Made by a program: the position numbers and the translations under genes | In this document: piece after piece, positions 9,230-17,180 of the stretch | Numbering within the stretch: position 1 is the first letter of the stretch | How the letters are laid out: each line of letters starts with the position of its first letter | The notes under the pieces: generated by a model | Seen by the model: the letters and a program-made list of their open reading frames with translations, nothing else | Database searches by the model: none | Told to the model about the DNA's origin: nothing | Assembly: GCA_016711875.1 (NCBI GenBank) | Contig: JADJSD010000006.1 | Coordinates: 62,001 to 126,000 of the forward strand | Source of the DNA: Betaproteobacteria bacterium | Lineage (GTDB): Bacteria; Pseudomonadota; Gammaproteobacteria; Burkholderiales; Usitatibacteraceae | DNA: 64,000 nt | Direction: 5' to 3'

Positions 9230-10109
9230 GTGAACGAAGCGCCCCGCAAGAAAGTCACCTTGAACACGCTGCGCCAGAAGAAAGCCCGGGGCGAGCGAAT
9301 CACCTCGATCGGCGTCTACGATGCCCCGATGGCCGCCATCGCCGACCGGGTCGGCTTCGACCTGCTCATCAACGGCAATGCCGGGCCGATGTCCCTCCTT
9401 GCGCACCCGGACCCGACCACCGTGAAGTTCGAGGAGCAACTCATGATGACGCGTGCGGTGAGCCGCGTCGCGAAGTTCGGTTTCGTCGTGGGCCATATGC
9501 CCTTCATGTCATATCACTACTCGAAAGAGGATGCGATCCGCAATGCGGGCCGCATGGTTTCCGAGGCGGCGCCGACGGCGTGAAGTGCGAGGAAACCGGC
9601 ACACCGCGGAGTACGTCGCCGAAATCGTCCGGGCCGGAATCCCGGTCATGGGTCACATCGGAATGCAGGCGTCCCGCCGGGCGGAGCAGAGCGGCTTCGG
9701 CATCAAGGGGCGGACGTCCACCGAGGCGATGAAGATCGTCGATGACGCGCGCGCATTCGTCGAGGCGGGCGCCTTCGGCTTCATCCTCGAGCAGGTGCCG
9801 ACGCAACTGGCCGCCTTCCTGTCGAAGACCCTGCCCGTGCCGGTGCTCACCCTCGGCGGAGGCCTGGCGAGCGACGGCATCTACCACATCAGCGGCGACG
9901 TGGTCGGCTACAGCGCCTTCCCGATCCCGAAGAACCGCGGCTCGTTCGTGAACGTGGGCCCGGTCATCGAGGACGGGTTGCGCCGCTACCGCGACGACTG
10001 CCTGGCGGGGGCCTATCCCCTGGCCGAAAACACGATTCAGATGACGCCGGAGGAGGAGGAACGATTCCGGCATGCCACCCAGGCCCTGGGCCAGCTGCGC
10101 GCTGCGTAA
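9230..10109 (+). CDS. PanB-like (ketopantoate hydroxymethyltransferase family) protein, altered metal site, two frame breaks
   Basis: A TIM-barrel protein of about 293 residues after repair, homologous to 3-methyl-2-oxobutanoate hydroxymethyltransferase, which transfers a one-carbon unit from methylenetetrahydrofolate. Retained are the Lys and Glu of VKCEG (E. coli K112, E114), the GH(I)G histidine and the catalytic Glu of LEQVP (E181). The two Mg-binding aspartates are changed: GDS is GNA and ADLPFMAY is GHMPFMSY, giving Asn and His. It is therefore unlikely to be the pantothenate enzyme and may use another metal or acceptor. One G is missing near 9564 and another near 9590; the residues on each side are conserved, so these look like errors. 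The start is GTG 9230 after GAGGAGAG. It is the first gene of the operon that ends with a MetF-MetV fusion. Confidence 0.75.
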
Positions 10110-10178
10110 ACCACGGGGCGCGAACGGCGGCGCTTCGACCGCCGGCGCCCGACCATCCCGCTCCAGGAGGAGAAAAAA

Positions 10179-11351
10179 ATGAGGAATGTCGTTCGCACGC
10201 TCTCGGCTCTCGCCGTCATCACTGGATCGCTCGCCGCCCAGGCCGCCGGCAATGCCGACGCGACCTGGAAATCGATATCCGCCAAGGCCTCGAACGCCCC
10301 GGGCGCAGCCGTCGCCATCCGCACGAACTACTGGCTCGCCTGGACGGGCGCCTGGGATACCGTCGTGCTCAAGGAGGCGAAGCTGTGGGAGAAGTGGCTG
10401 CCCAAGGGCAGCACCGTCGAATGGAAGCGAAACCTGCAGGGGCCACCCGTCATCACCGATCTCGTGGCCGACAAGCAGAACATCGGCTACATCGGCGACA
10501 ACCCGTCCATCGTCGCCACCACCAAGCGCGACCTCGCCCCGATCAGCATCGTGGCGGTGAACGAGATGTCCCCCGGTCGCATGTGCGGGCTGATGATGGT
10601 GCGAAGCGACGCGCCGGCGTTCAAGGATCACCGCGAGGCGATGAAGTGGCTGGACGGCAAGACCGTGGGCGTGCCCAAGGGCAGCTGCGCCGACCGTTTG
10701 GGCCAGCACATGCTCCGCAAGGAGGGCGTGAAAGTGACCTGGCAGCAGATGCAGGGCGAAGTGATCGTCACGAGCCTGCAGGCCAAGCGAATCGATGCGG
10801 CGTTTCTCTACGAGCCTCATGTTTCGAAGGCCGTGGTCGACGGGCATGGCCGCTACGCCGCGTCCGCGGCGCAGTACGACGAGCAGGATGCCAACACCGT
10901 GCTCATGCGGAAGGATTTCATCGACGCCAACCGCGGCGCTGCCGTCGCCTGGCTCAAGGCCAACATCGAGGCCCTCTACTTCATTCGCGACAATCCGGTG
11001 GAGACCGTGAACCACGTCAAGAAGGAGCTGCCCGACTACACGCGCGAGAACCTCTGGCACGCCATCTACGGAAAGCCGCCCGCCGCCATTGGCGCCGCGC
11101 CCATCGCGCTCTACGGCGAGATGGCCATCACGGCCCGGGCCCGCGCGATGCTGCAGCGGGGCCACGCGTTCCTGCGCGAGGCGAAGATCGTGCAGGAGGC
11201 GAACTTCCATCCCGAGGCGATTCGCGACGACCTGGTGAACCAGGCGTTCAGGGAACTCGGCCTGGATCCTGCGCGGGGCCTCTTTGAGATTCCCGCCAGC
11301 GACGCCAATCCCTTCAAGGGCGACCAACTCGTCGCCGGCGCGAAGCGATAA
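10179..11351 (+). CDS. Periplasmic receptor of a NitT/TauT-family ABC importer
   Basis: A 390-residue secreted protein with a cleavable signal peptide (LSALAVITGSLAAQAAG) and an NMT1/SsuA-like type-2 binding fold. TDLVADKQNIGYIGDNPSIV (about 90-110) and VTSLQAKRIDAAFLYEPHVS (about 200-220) are characteristic ligand-cleft segments of nitrate, taurine, sulfonate and thiamine-precursor receptors. ATG 10179 has a strong CCAGGAGGAG upstream. The 69-base gap after the PanB-like gene holds a short GC-rich dyad (GGCGG...CCGCC near 10114-10132) that might attenuate or stabilise the message. The ligand is unknown; nothing in the operon points to nitrate or sulfonate enzymes, while folate enzymes flank the transporter. 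Confidence 0.85.
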   Translation: MRNVVRTLSALAVITGSLAAQAAGNADATWKSISAKASNAPGAAVAIRTNYWLAWTGAWDTVVLKEAKLWEKWLPKGSTVEWKRNLQGPPVITDLVADKQNIGYIGDNPSIVATTKRDLAPISIVAVNEMSPGRMCGLMMVRSDAPAFKDHREAMKWLDGKTVGVPKGSCADRLGQHMLRKEGVKVTWQQMQGEVIVTSLQAKRIDAAFLYEPHVSKAVVDGHGRYAASAAQYDEQDANTVLMRKDFIDANRGAAVAWLKANIEALYFIRDNPVETVNHVKKELPDYTRENLWHAIYGKPPAAIGAAPIALYGEMAITARARAMLQRGHAFLREAKIVQEANFHPEAIRDDLVNQAFRELGLDPARGLFEIPASDANPFKGDQLVAGAKR

Positions 11352-11353
11352 CC

Positions 11354-12271
11354 GTGATCATGGGCGAGCGCGAGGTGGAGGTCGCGGCGGCGCGCGAGGC
11401 GTACGACGAGCGCCTGCGTCGTTCGCCCGACTGGCCCGTGGCCGCGAGCGATTGGCGGGGCCGTGCCCTTCGCGCCGTCGCGGTGCCTGGGCCACGGTAC
11501 GCACTCGCCGGCTTCCTTGCCTTTTTCGGCCTGTGGTACTTCCTCACCGCTGTGGTCATCCCGCCGCGGTTCAACTTCATCCCGAACCCGGCGGCGCTTT
11601 TCGGGCAATGGGTGAGCGAGGTCCCGCAGTACGGCATCTCGATCTTCACACCGGATTACTACGAGCACATCAAGGTGAGCGTCGTGCGCGTCTACATCGC
11701 GTTCGCCTGCTCCGTGGGGTTGGGCGCGCCGCTCGGCGTCCTGCTGGGCTGGAGCAGGCTCAGCCGGAACGCGCTCTTTCCGATCGTCGAGATGCTCCGG
11801 CCCATTCCCCCCCTCGCCTGGGTGCCGCTCGCGGTGCTGACACTCCCGCACACCGAGATGGCCGTCATCTTCGTCACGCTGCTTGCTTCGTTCTTCGCGA
11901 CGGTGCTCAACACCTACCTGGGCGTGCGCTCGATTCCGGAAACCTACTTCCGGGCAGCCGCCTGCCTCGGGTACCGGCGCATCGATGTGCTGCGCCGGGT
12001 CGTGGTGCCCGGGGCCCTGCCCTTCATCTTCACCGGCTTGCAGATCGCCATGGGTGTCGCCTGGTTCTCGCTCGTGGGCGGTGAGCTCATCGCGGGCCGC
12101 TCCGGGCTCGGCTACCTGATCCTCGACGGGTACACGCAGCTTGCGCTGCCGAACATCTTCATCGGGATGATCACCCTCGGGGTCCTCGGTTGGGCCTCGA
12201 GCGCGCTCATCCGCAAGGTGGGGCAACTGATGATGGCCTGGCACGTGAAGGGCCAGGGGAGCGCGGCATGA
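11354..12271 (+). CDS. ABC transporter permease 1 (NitT/TauT type)
   Basis: Inner-membrane permease of 305 residues with six predicted helices and the cytoplasmic EAA-like loop FRAAACLGYRRIDVLRRVVV, which contacts the ATPase. MLRPIPPLAWVPLAVL is a hallmark of the nitrate/taurine/sulfonate family. The N-terminal 45 residues are hydrophilic. Translation could begin at GTG 11354 or ATG 11360; the ATG leaves eight bases after the receptor stop. Its stop overlaps the start of permease 2 as ATGA. Having two different permeases side by side implies a heterodimeric channel rather than the usual homodimer of this family. Confidence 0.88.
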   Translation: MIMGEREVEVAAAREAYDERLRRSPDWPVAASDWRGRALRAVAVPGPRYALAGFLAFFGLWYFLTAVVIPPRFNFIPNPAALFGQWVSEVPQYGISIFTPDYYEHIKVSVVRVYIAFACSVGLGAPLGVLLGWSRLSRNALFPIVEMLRPIPPLAWVPLAVLTLPHTEMAVIFVTLLASFFATVLNTYLGVRSIPETYFRAAACLGYRRIDVLRRVVVPGALPFIFTGLQIAMGVAWFSLVGGELIAGRSGLGYLILDGYTQLALPNIFIGMITLGVLGWASSALIRKVGQLMMAWHVKGQGSAA

Positions 12272-13075
12272 GCGCACTCCAACCCACCGGCCTCGGCCGG
12301 GCGCGCGAGCGGATGAACCGCGTGATGCGCGATCCGGTCATCTGGCAGGGTGCCGCCGGCATCGTGACGTTCTTCGTCTTCTGGCAGCTGCTCAAGACCG
12401 TCGGGCTGCTGGCGGTGTTGCCGAGCCCCCTCGAAGTGGTGCAGGCCGTGCCTCGGCAGGTGACCCAGGAGGGTTACTGGATGTCGTGGGTCGCGAGCGC
12501 GCGCCGCGTCTTCCTGGGTTTCTTCGCGGCCTCCGCGCTGGCCATCGCCCTGGGCGTGTCGATGGGCATGTCGAGGAAGCTGCGCCAGGCCGGGTTCCCG
12601 ATCCTCGAGATATTCCGGCCCATCCCGCCCCTCGCCTGGCTGCCGCTGTCGATCCTGTTCTGGCCGGGGCCGGAAATGACCATGGTCTTCCTTACGTTCC
12701 TGGGGGCGTTCTTCCCCGTCTTCATCAACGTGCTCGCGGGCATCGACAGCATCGACGTCCGCTACGTCCAGGCGGCCCGCTCCCTCGGGGCGAGCCAGGC
12801 GACCCTCTTCTGGCGGGTGATGGTTCCGGGCGCCTTGCCGTCGCTTTTTCACGGGTCTGGCGATCGCCATCGGCATCACGTGGGAAGTGGTGATCGCCGC
12901 CGAGATGGCGTCCGCGCAGCTGGGCCTGGGCTATCTCACGTGGAACGCCTACATGAGCCAGTCGCTGGTGGGGATCGTTGTCGGCATGCTTTCCATCGGC
13001 GTCGCCGGCATGGCCTCCAGCGGCGTGATGGGCTGGATCGGCCGCCATGCAATGCCCTGGCGGCGAGGCCGCTGA
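12268..13075 (+). CDS. ABC transporter permease 2 (NitT/TauT type), one frame break
   Basis: The partner permease, about 268 residues after correction. It shares IFRPIPPLAWLPLSILF and the EAA loop VQAARSLGASQATLFWRVMVPG with permease 1, but the rest is diverged. A run of five T at 12845-12849 is one base too long; removing one restores PSLFTGLAIAIGITWEVV and an open frame to the TGA at 13073-13075. The insertion lies in a homopolymer, so error is the likely cause. ATG 12268 overlaps the preceding stop, so the pair are probably translated in equal amounts. Confidence 0.82.
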
Positions 13076-13084
13076 AGGAAGACC

Positions 13085-14350
13085 ATGCTCACCATCGACG
13101 AACGTGTCGCGCTGCTGCGGTCCAACCCGTTCCTGCGCGAGGCTCCTCCGGATTTCGTGGGGGCGATCGCCGGCGCTGCCGTCGAACGCGCCTACCGGCG
13201 CGGCGACTTCATCTTCGCCAAGAGCGATCCGGCCGACGACTGCTATGTGCTCGTCGAGGGGCGCGTGGGGCATCCGGAGGTCCAGGCGGCCGAGGAGCAA
13301 TACTCGGTATCCCGTGAAACGGCCGTTGGCGGCCAGCTCTTCGGCTTCGCGGCGTTCGTCCAGGGCATGCCGCGCCGCGTGATATCCGCGCGGTGCGAAT
13401 TGCCCACCCGTGTGCTCGCCATCGAGGGAAACCGATTCCAGGCGCTCGCGCGGGAAGCCGGCCGCGCCGGCCACGAGCTTCTGCAGAACCTCACGAGGAC
13501 CTTCGCGGCGCACGAGCGCGGCGTGGCGGCGCGATCGGGCTGGCTGTCGCTGCGCAATGTCGGCAAGGTGTACGACCCGCTGGGCCGAAGCGTCGTCGCG
13601 GTGGACGATTGCTCGATCGAGATCCGTCCCGGCGAGTTCTGCGCGATCGTGGGTCCCTCGGGCTGCGGCAAGTCCACCCTCCTCAACGCCATCGCGGGTT
13701 TCGACTCGCTCACCACCGGGGGCATCGCGCTGGACGGCGAGTGGATCAACCGTCCCGGCGCGCGCCCGCTGCCCGGCCCGGACCGCATCGTGGTCTTCCA
13801 GAACGGGGCACTCTTCCCCTGGGCGACGATCCGCGAGAACCTCGTGCGCGGACCTGTGGTGCAGAAGCGGATGAGCGAGGACGCATCGCTCGCGAAGGCC
13901 CGCGAGATGCTGGCGCGTGTGGGACTCGCCGACATCGAGGATCTCTATCCCGCCGCCATCTCGTCGGGCATGTGCCGCCGTGTGGAGATCATCCGGGCGC
14001 TCGTGAACGACCCCAAGGTGATCTTGCTCGACGAGCCGTTCCGCGGTCTCGACGCGCTTACCAAGACGGTGACCCACAACGCGCTGCTCGAGCTGTTCGA
14101 CCTCTCGGCCAAGACGGTTCTCTTCATCACGCACGACCTCGAGGAAGCCATCTTCCTGGCTGACCGCGTGCTCGTGATGACCACGCGGCCGGGCCGCATC
14201 AAGCAGACGATCGCGGTGGACCTTCCGCGTCCAAGGACGATGGACCTGCTCACGGCGCCCGAATTCCTCCGGCTCAAGGAGGAAGCGATCGAAGCGGTGC
14301 ACGAGGAAGCGGTCAAGGCGTTCGCCGCCGGCGAACGGGAACTGGCGTGA
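13085..14350 (+). CDS. ABC ATPase with N-terminal cNMP-binding-like domain
   Basis: A fusion of 421 residues. Residues 1-150 form a cyclic-nucleotide-binding-type jelly roll (RRGDFIFAKSDPADDCYVLV is the first sheet), and residues 150-421 form a NitT/TauT-type ATPase with GPSGCGKST, VILLDEPFRGLD and the switch in FITHDLEEA. In the binding cassette the usual FGE is FGFAAF although PRR remains, so cAMP binding is doubtful and another small ligand or a structural role is possible. The ABC signature is degenerate: SSGMCRR instead of SGGQ/MxxR, losing one glycine that contacts ATP across the dimer. This half-site may be weak, with the second ATPase supplying the good signature. The start is nine bases after permease 2. 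I infer ligand-gated transport. Confidence 0.85.
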   Translation: MLTIDERVALLRSNPFLREAPPDFVGAIAGAAVERAYRRGDFIFAKSDPADDCYVLVEGRVGHPEVQAAEEQYSVSRETAVGGQLFGFAAFVQGMPRRVISARCELPTRVLAIEGNRFQALAREAGRAGHELLQNLTRTFAAHERGVAARSGWLSLRNVGKVYDPLGRSVVAVDDCSIEIRPGEFCAIVGPSGCGKSTLLNAIAGFDSLTTGGIALDGEWINRPGARPLPGPDRIVVFQNGALFPWATIRENLVRGPVVQKRMSEDASLAKAREMLARVGLADIEDLYPAAISSGMCRRVEIIRALVNDPKVILLDEPFRGLDALTKTVTHNALLELFDLSAKTVLFITHDLEEAIFLADRVLVMTTRPGRIKQTIAVDLPRPRTMDLLTAPEFLRLKEEAIEAVHEEAVKAFAAGERELA

Positions 14351-15222
14351 GGCGGAGCGAGACAATGACGGCGACGGGAAGCGAGGCGATCGGGCATGCC
14401 AGCGTGGGAGAGGTCGGGAAGGTGTTCTCCCGGTCCGGGCGACCGGAAGTGATCCTGCGCGACTGCAGTTTCGACATCCTGCCGGGAAAGCTCAACGTGC
14501 TGATCGGGCCCTCGGGAAGCGGAAAGAGCACGCTCGTGAACCTCATCGCGGGGTACGGCATGGCCAGCGTGGGCACAATCACAGTCGACGGGACCCGCGT
14601 CGAGGGACCGGGCCCGGACAGGATGGTGGTCTTCCAGGAGACGGCCCTTTTCCCGTGGATGACGCTACTCGACAACGTGGCGTTCGGCCCGATCCAGTCC
14701 GGGGTGCCGCGCGCCGACGCGGCATCGCGCGCGCGCGCCCTGCTCGCGAAAGTGGGGCTGGCCGGTTTCGAGCGACGCTATCCTGAGCAGGTGTCGGGCG
14801 GGATGCAGCGGCGTGCCGAGGTGGCGCGCGCGCTCATCAACCGGCCGCGCCTGCTGCTGCTGGACGAACCCTTTCGCGGTCTCGACCACATGTCCCGCGG
14901 GCTCATGCAGGAATACTTCCTCCGACTGTTCGAGGAGGAGGGCATCACCACGCTCTTCGTCACGTCGGAAGTCGATGAGGCGATCCTGCTCGCCGACCGC
15001 GTGATCGTCCTGTCGTACAAGCCAACGGCGGTTAAGGCGGTGATCGACGTCGGGCTGCCGCGACCGCGTACCTTCCAGATGCAGACGCTGCCGGAATTCG
15101 CGCGGCTCAAGGGCGAGACGCTCAGGCTTCTCTACGAGGAGGCGTTGAAGGGGTTCGTGAAGGGCACGGCCGCGTCGGCGGAACTGGATCGGCTCGTGGC
15201 CGCACAGGCCGCGGCAGGATGA
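14347..15222 (+). CDS. ABC ATPase 2 (NitT/TauT type)
   Basis: The second ATPase, about 290 residues, with a complete motif set: GPSGSGKST (Walker A, near residue 55), VSGGMQRR signature, LLLLDEPFRGLD Walker B and FVTSEVDEA where the usual switch histidine is Ser. ATPase 1 has the reciprocal pattern, a normal His and a poor signature, so a heterodimer would have one intact and one impaired composite ATP site, as in many heterodimeric ABC systems. Translation could begin at GTG 14347, overlapping the previous stop, or at ATG 14365. A C-terminal tail of about 40 residues follows the usual domain. It overlaps the MetF fusion gene by ATGA. Confidence 0.87.
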   Translation: MRRSETMTATGSEAIGHASVGEVGKVFSRSGRPEVILRDCSFDILPGKLNVLIGPSGSGKSTLVNLIAGYGMASVGTITVDGTRVEGPGPDRMVVFQETALFPWMTLLDNVAFGPIQSGVPRADAASRARALLAKVGLAGFERRYPEQVSGGMQRRAEVARALINRPRLLLLDEPFRGLDHMSRGLMQEYFLRLFEEEGITTLFVTSEVDEAILLADRVIVLSYKPTAVKAVIDVGLPRPRTFQMQTLPEFARLKGETLRLLYEEALKGFVKGTAASAELDRLVAAQAAAG

Positions 15223-16742
15223 AGGCCGGGAACGCGCTCGCCGAGGCGCTGGCGAACGGGCGCTTCTTCTGGTCGCTGGAGTTCATCCCCTCGGTCGACC
15301 GCATCCTGCGCGACGACCTCACCCAGCTCGGGGGCATTGCCGCGGTCATGCGAGGCAGCGATCGGCTCGTCACATTCGCCGTGACGGATCGCGTGGTCTC
15401 CGAGCGAGATCCGGAGCCCGTGGCTGCCGCCGCGAGCCTGGGAGACTCGACCGGCAAGCAGCCCCTCGTGCATTTCTCGGGCAAGGGGCGTGAGCTCGGC
15501 GACCTCGAGCGCGTCATCGGGCGCATGCAAGCGAATGGCCTCGAGAACATGCTCGTGCTCACGGGAGACCGGATCAAGTTGGAGCCCGTCCGCGGTCGTG
15601 CGCGCTACCTGGAATCCGTTCCAGCCCTGGCATTCGCGCGCCACCTGATGCCGCGCGCGCTCCTGGCCTGTGCGCTGAACCCGTTCAAGTACCGCGAAGA
15701 GGAGGGCATGGCGCAGTTCTACAAGCTTGACCGCAAGATGGAGGCGGGCGCCGACCTCGCAATCACGCAGATCGGCTTCGATCCGGCGAAGCACGATGAC
15801 GCGATCGATTGGGTGCGCCGGCGCTGCCCGGAAGCGCGTCTCGTCGCCAACGTGATGCTGCTGCCTGCGGCCCGGGCCCGCTACATGCGCAAGCACGCTC
15901 TTGCGGGCATCACGATCACCGATTCGCTCATGGCAATGCTCGAGGCGGAAGCGGCCTTGCCGCGCGAGGGGGCCGCGGCGCGCGCGTTGCGCCGGCTCGC
16001 GCTGCAGATCGTGGGCGTCGAGCTCGCGGGGTATGCGGGTGTCCAGATCACCGGATTGCACGCGCCGGAAAGGGTCGAGGCCCTGAATGAGGCGGTCTGC
16101 AAGGCGGGCCACGACTGCCCGGACCGCGCCAGCTGGAACGAGGCGTGGCAGGATGCCCTGACTGCGCCCGACGGGTCGCGAGCCGATCCGGTGCCTCTTG
16201 GGGCACGCTGGCGTCTCGGGCAACGGGGAACTGCGGTGGCGGGTTTCGGCGAGCGGTTCCGGTACCGGGCGCTCGAGGGGATCCACCGTGCGGTGTTCGA
16301 GCGCGGTCCGCTCGCCGCCTGCTTCGGCGCCGCGATGCGTCCGTTTCATGGCAAGGAGGGGACGCTTGCCGGCCGGGCAATCCACTTCATCGAGCGCGCG
16401 GTGAAGGCGCCGATCGTCGGTTGCGAGACCTGTGGCCAGTGCAGGCTCGGCGCCACCCAATTCGTCTGTCCGGAGACCTGCCCCAAGGGTCTCGCCAACG
16501 GTCCCTGCGGAGGGACGACGCTGAATCGATGCGAGTTCGGCGACCGTGAGTGCATCCACAGCGTGAAGCTGCGCCTGGCGGCGGCCGCCGGAGTCGAGGA
16601 GCAACTGGGCTCGGGCCTCATTGCCGCAGTGCCTGCGGAAAGCCGCAACAGGACGTCATGGCCATCGCACTTCGCAGGGGACGGCACCCTCGCCGAGCGT
16701 CGGACGGACGAACGCGATCGCGCCGTTCGCGGGCCCGTCTAG
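15219..16742 (+). CDS. metF: Methylenetetrahydrofolate reductase fused to MetV-like cysteine-rich domain
   Basis: A 507-residue protein. Residues 1-300 are a MetF-type barrel (FFWSLEFIPSVDRI; NMLVLTGDR, the folate/FAD segment; AITQIGFD). Residues 300-507 match the MTHFR C-terminal domain found as the separate MetV subunit in acetogens, with eight cysteines at about 402, 405, 408, 417, 421, 430, 438 and 445 (CETCGQC, CPETCPK, NGPCGG) that could hold an iron-sulfur cluster or zinc. MetF interconverts methylene- and methyl-tetrahydrofolate; with the MetV part it may exchange electrons with ferredoxin or another carrier instead of NADH. It is the last gene of the operon, opposite in position to the PanB-like gene, and ties the importer to folate one-carbon flow. 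The stop shares CTAG with the convergent gene. Confidence 0.85.
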   Translation: MKAGNALAEALANGRFFWSLEFIPSVDRILRDDLTQLGGIAAVMRGSDRLVTFAVTDRVVSERDPEPVAAAASLGDSTGKQPLVHFSGKGRELGDLERVIGRMQANGLENMLVLTGDRIKLEPVRGRARYLESVPALAFARHLMPRALLACALNPFKYREEEGMAQFYKLDRKMEAGADLAITQIGFDPAKHDDAIDWVRRRCPEARLVANVMLLPAARARYMRKHALAGITITDSLMAMLEAEAALPREGAAARALRRLALQIVGVELAGYAGVQITGLHAPERVEALNEAVCKAGHDCPDRASWNEAWQDALTAPDGSRADPVPLGARWRLGQRGTAVAGFGERFRYRALEGIHRAVFERGPLAACFGAAMRPFHGKEGTLAGRAIHFIERAVKAPIVGCETCGQCRLGATQFVCPETCPKGLANGPCGGTTLNRCEFGDRECIHSVKLRLAAAAGVEEQLGSGLIAAVPAESRNRTSWPSHFAGDGTLAERRTDERDRAVRGPV

Positions 16743-17131
16743 CGGAAGGGCGCACTCCCGGCTTCCAGCCACGCCAACGCGCTCGCCCGATCCGGGAACG
16801 TGCGCACGTCGAAACCATGGATGACGCAGGAGTCCTCGTAGTACTGCACGGCTTCCCGCGCGGGCGCGCCGGGCGGGCACACGAGCGCGATTCGTGTCCG
16901 GGTATCCACGTGCTCGGCCACGTACTGGTCCGTCGGCAGCTTCACCACGTCGACGAGCGAGGCGGTGAGAGTCATGCCCGTCGTATCGACGAGGACCCGC
17001 CGCGTGCGGTGCTCGCGCGCGAGCCCGATGCCCTCGATCGTCGAGCGGGCCAGGTCGTTGCCGCTGGTGGCGCCCGTGAAGCGGATCTCGATGATCCCCG
17101 GATCAGGGAGGTAAGTCGTGGTGGCGCTCAT
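16739..17131 (-). CDS. SpoIIAA/STAS-like small protein
   Basis: A 130-residue soluble protein with alternating strands and helices: PGIIEIRFTGATSGNDLAR, then RRVLVDTTGMTLTAS, then TRIALVCPPGAPAREAV and a final FPDRASALAWLEAG. The order and the VLVDTTG strand resemble SpoIIAA-like/STAS-like proteins, which act as switches or lipid-binding proteins. No cysteine-metal site or signal peptide is seen. The ATG at 17131 is only 49 bases downstream of the GntR regulator on the same strand, so the two may be co-transcribed. Specific role unknown. Confidence 0.6.
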   Translation of the reverse strand: MSATTTYLPDPGIIEIRFTGATSGNDLARSTIEGIGLAREHRTRRVLVDTTGMTLTASLVDVVKLPTDQYVAEHVDTRTRIALVCPPGAPAREAVQYYEDSCVIHGFDVRTFPDRASALAWLEAGSAPFR

Positions 17132-17180
17132 GCGGCGGGGTTTCCGGTCGGCGGAGGCATGCGATGTCGTCCGGCCTGCG

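Noticed and set aside
9230..10109. Housekeeping pantothenate enzyme (panB)
   Set aside because: Both magnesium-binding aspartates are replaced, there is no panC neighbour and the gene sits in a transport operon.
10114..10132. Riboswitch or strong terminator between the PanB-like and receptor genes
   Set aside because: Only a five-base GC stem with an eight-base loop and no T run is present; too weak to call and the genes look co-transcribed.
13085..13535. The cNMP-like domain as a separate CRP-type regulator
   Set aside because: There is no helix-turn-helix; the frame runs without a break into the ATPase domain.
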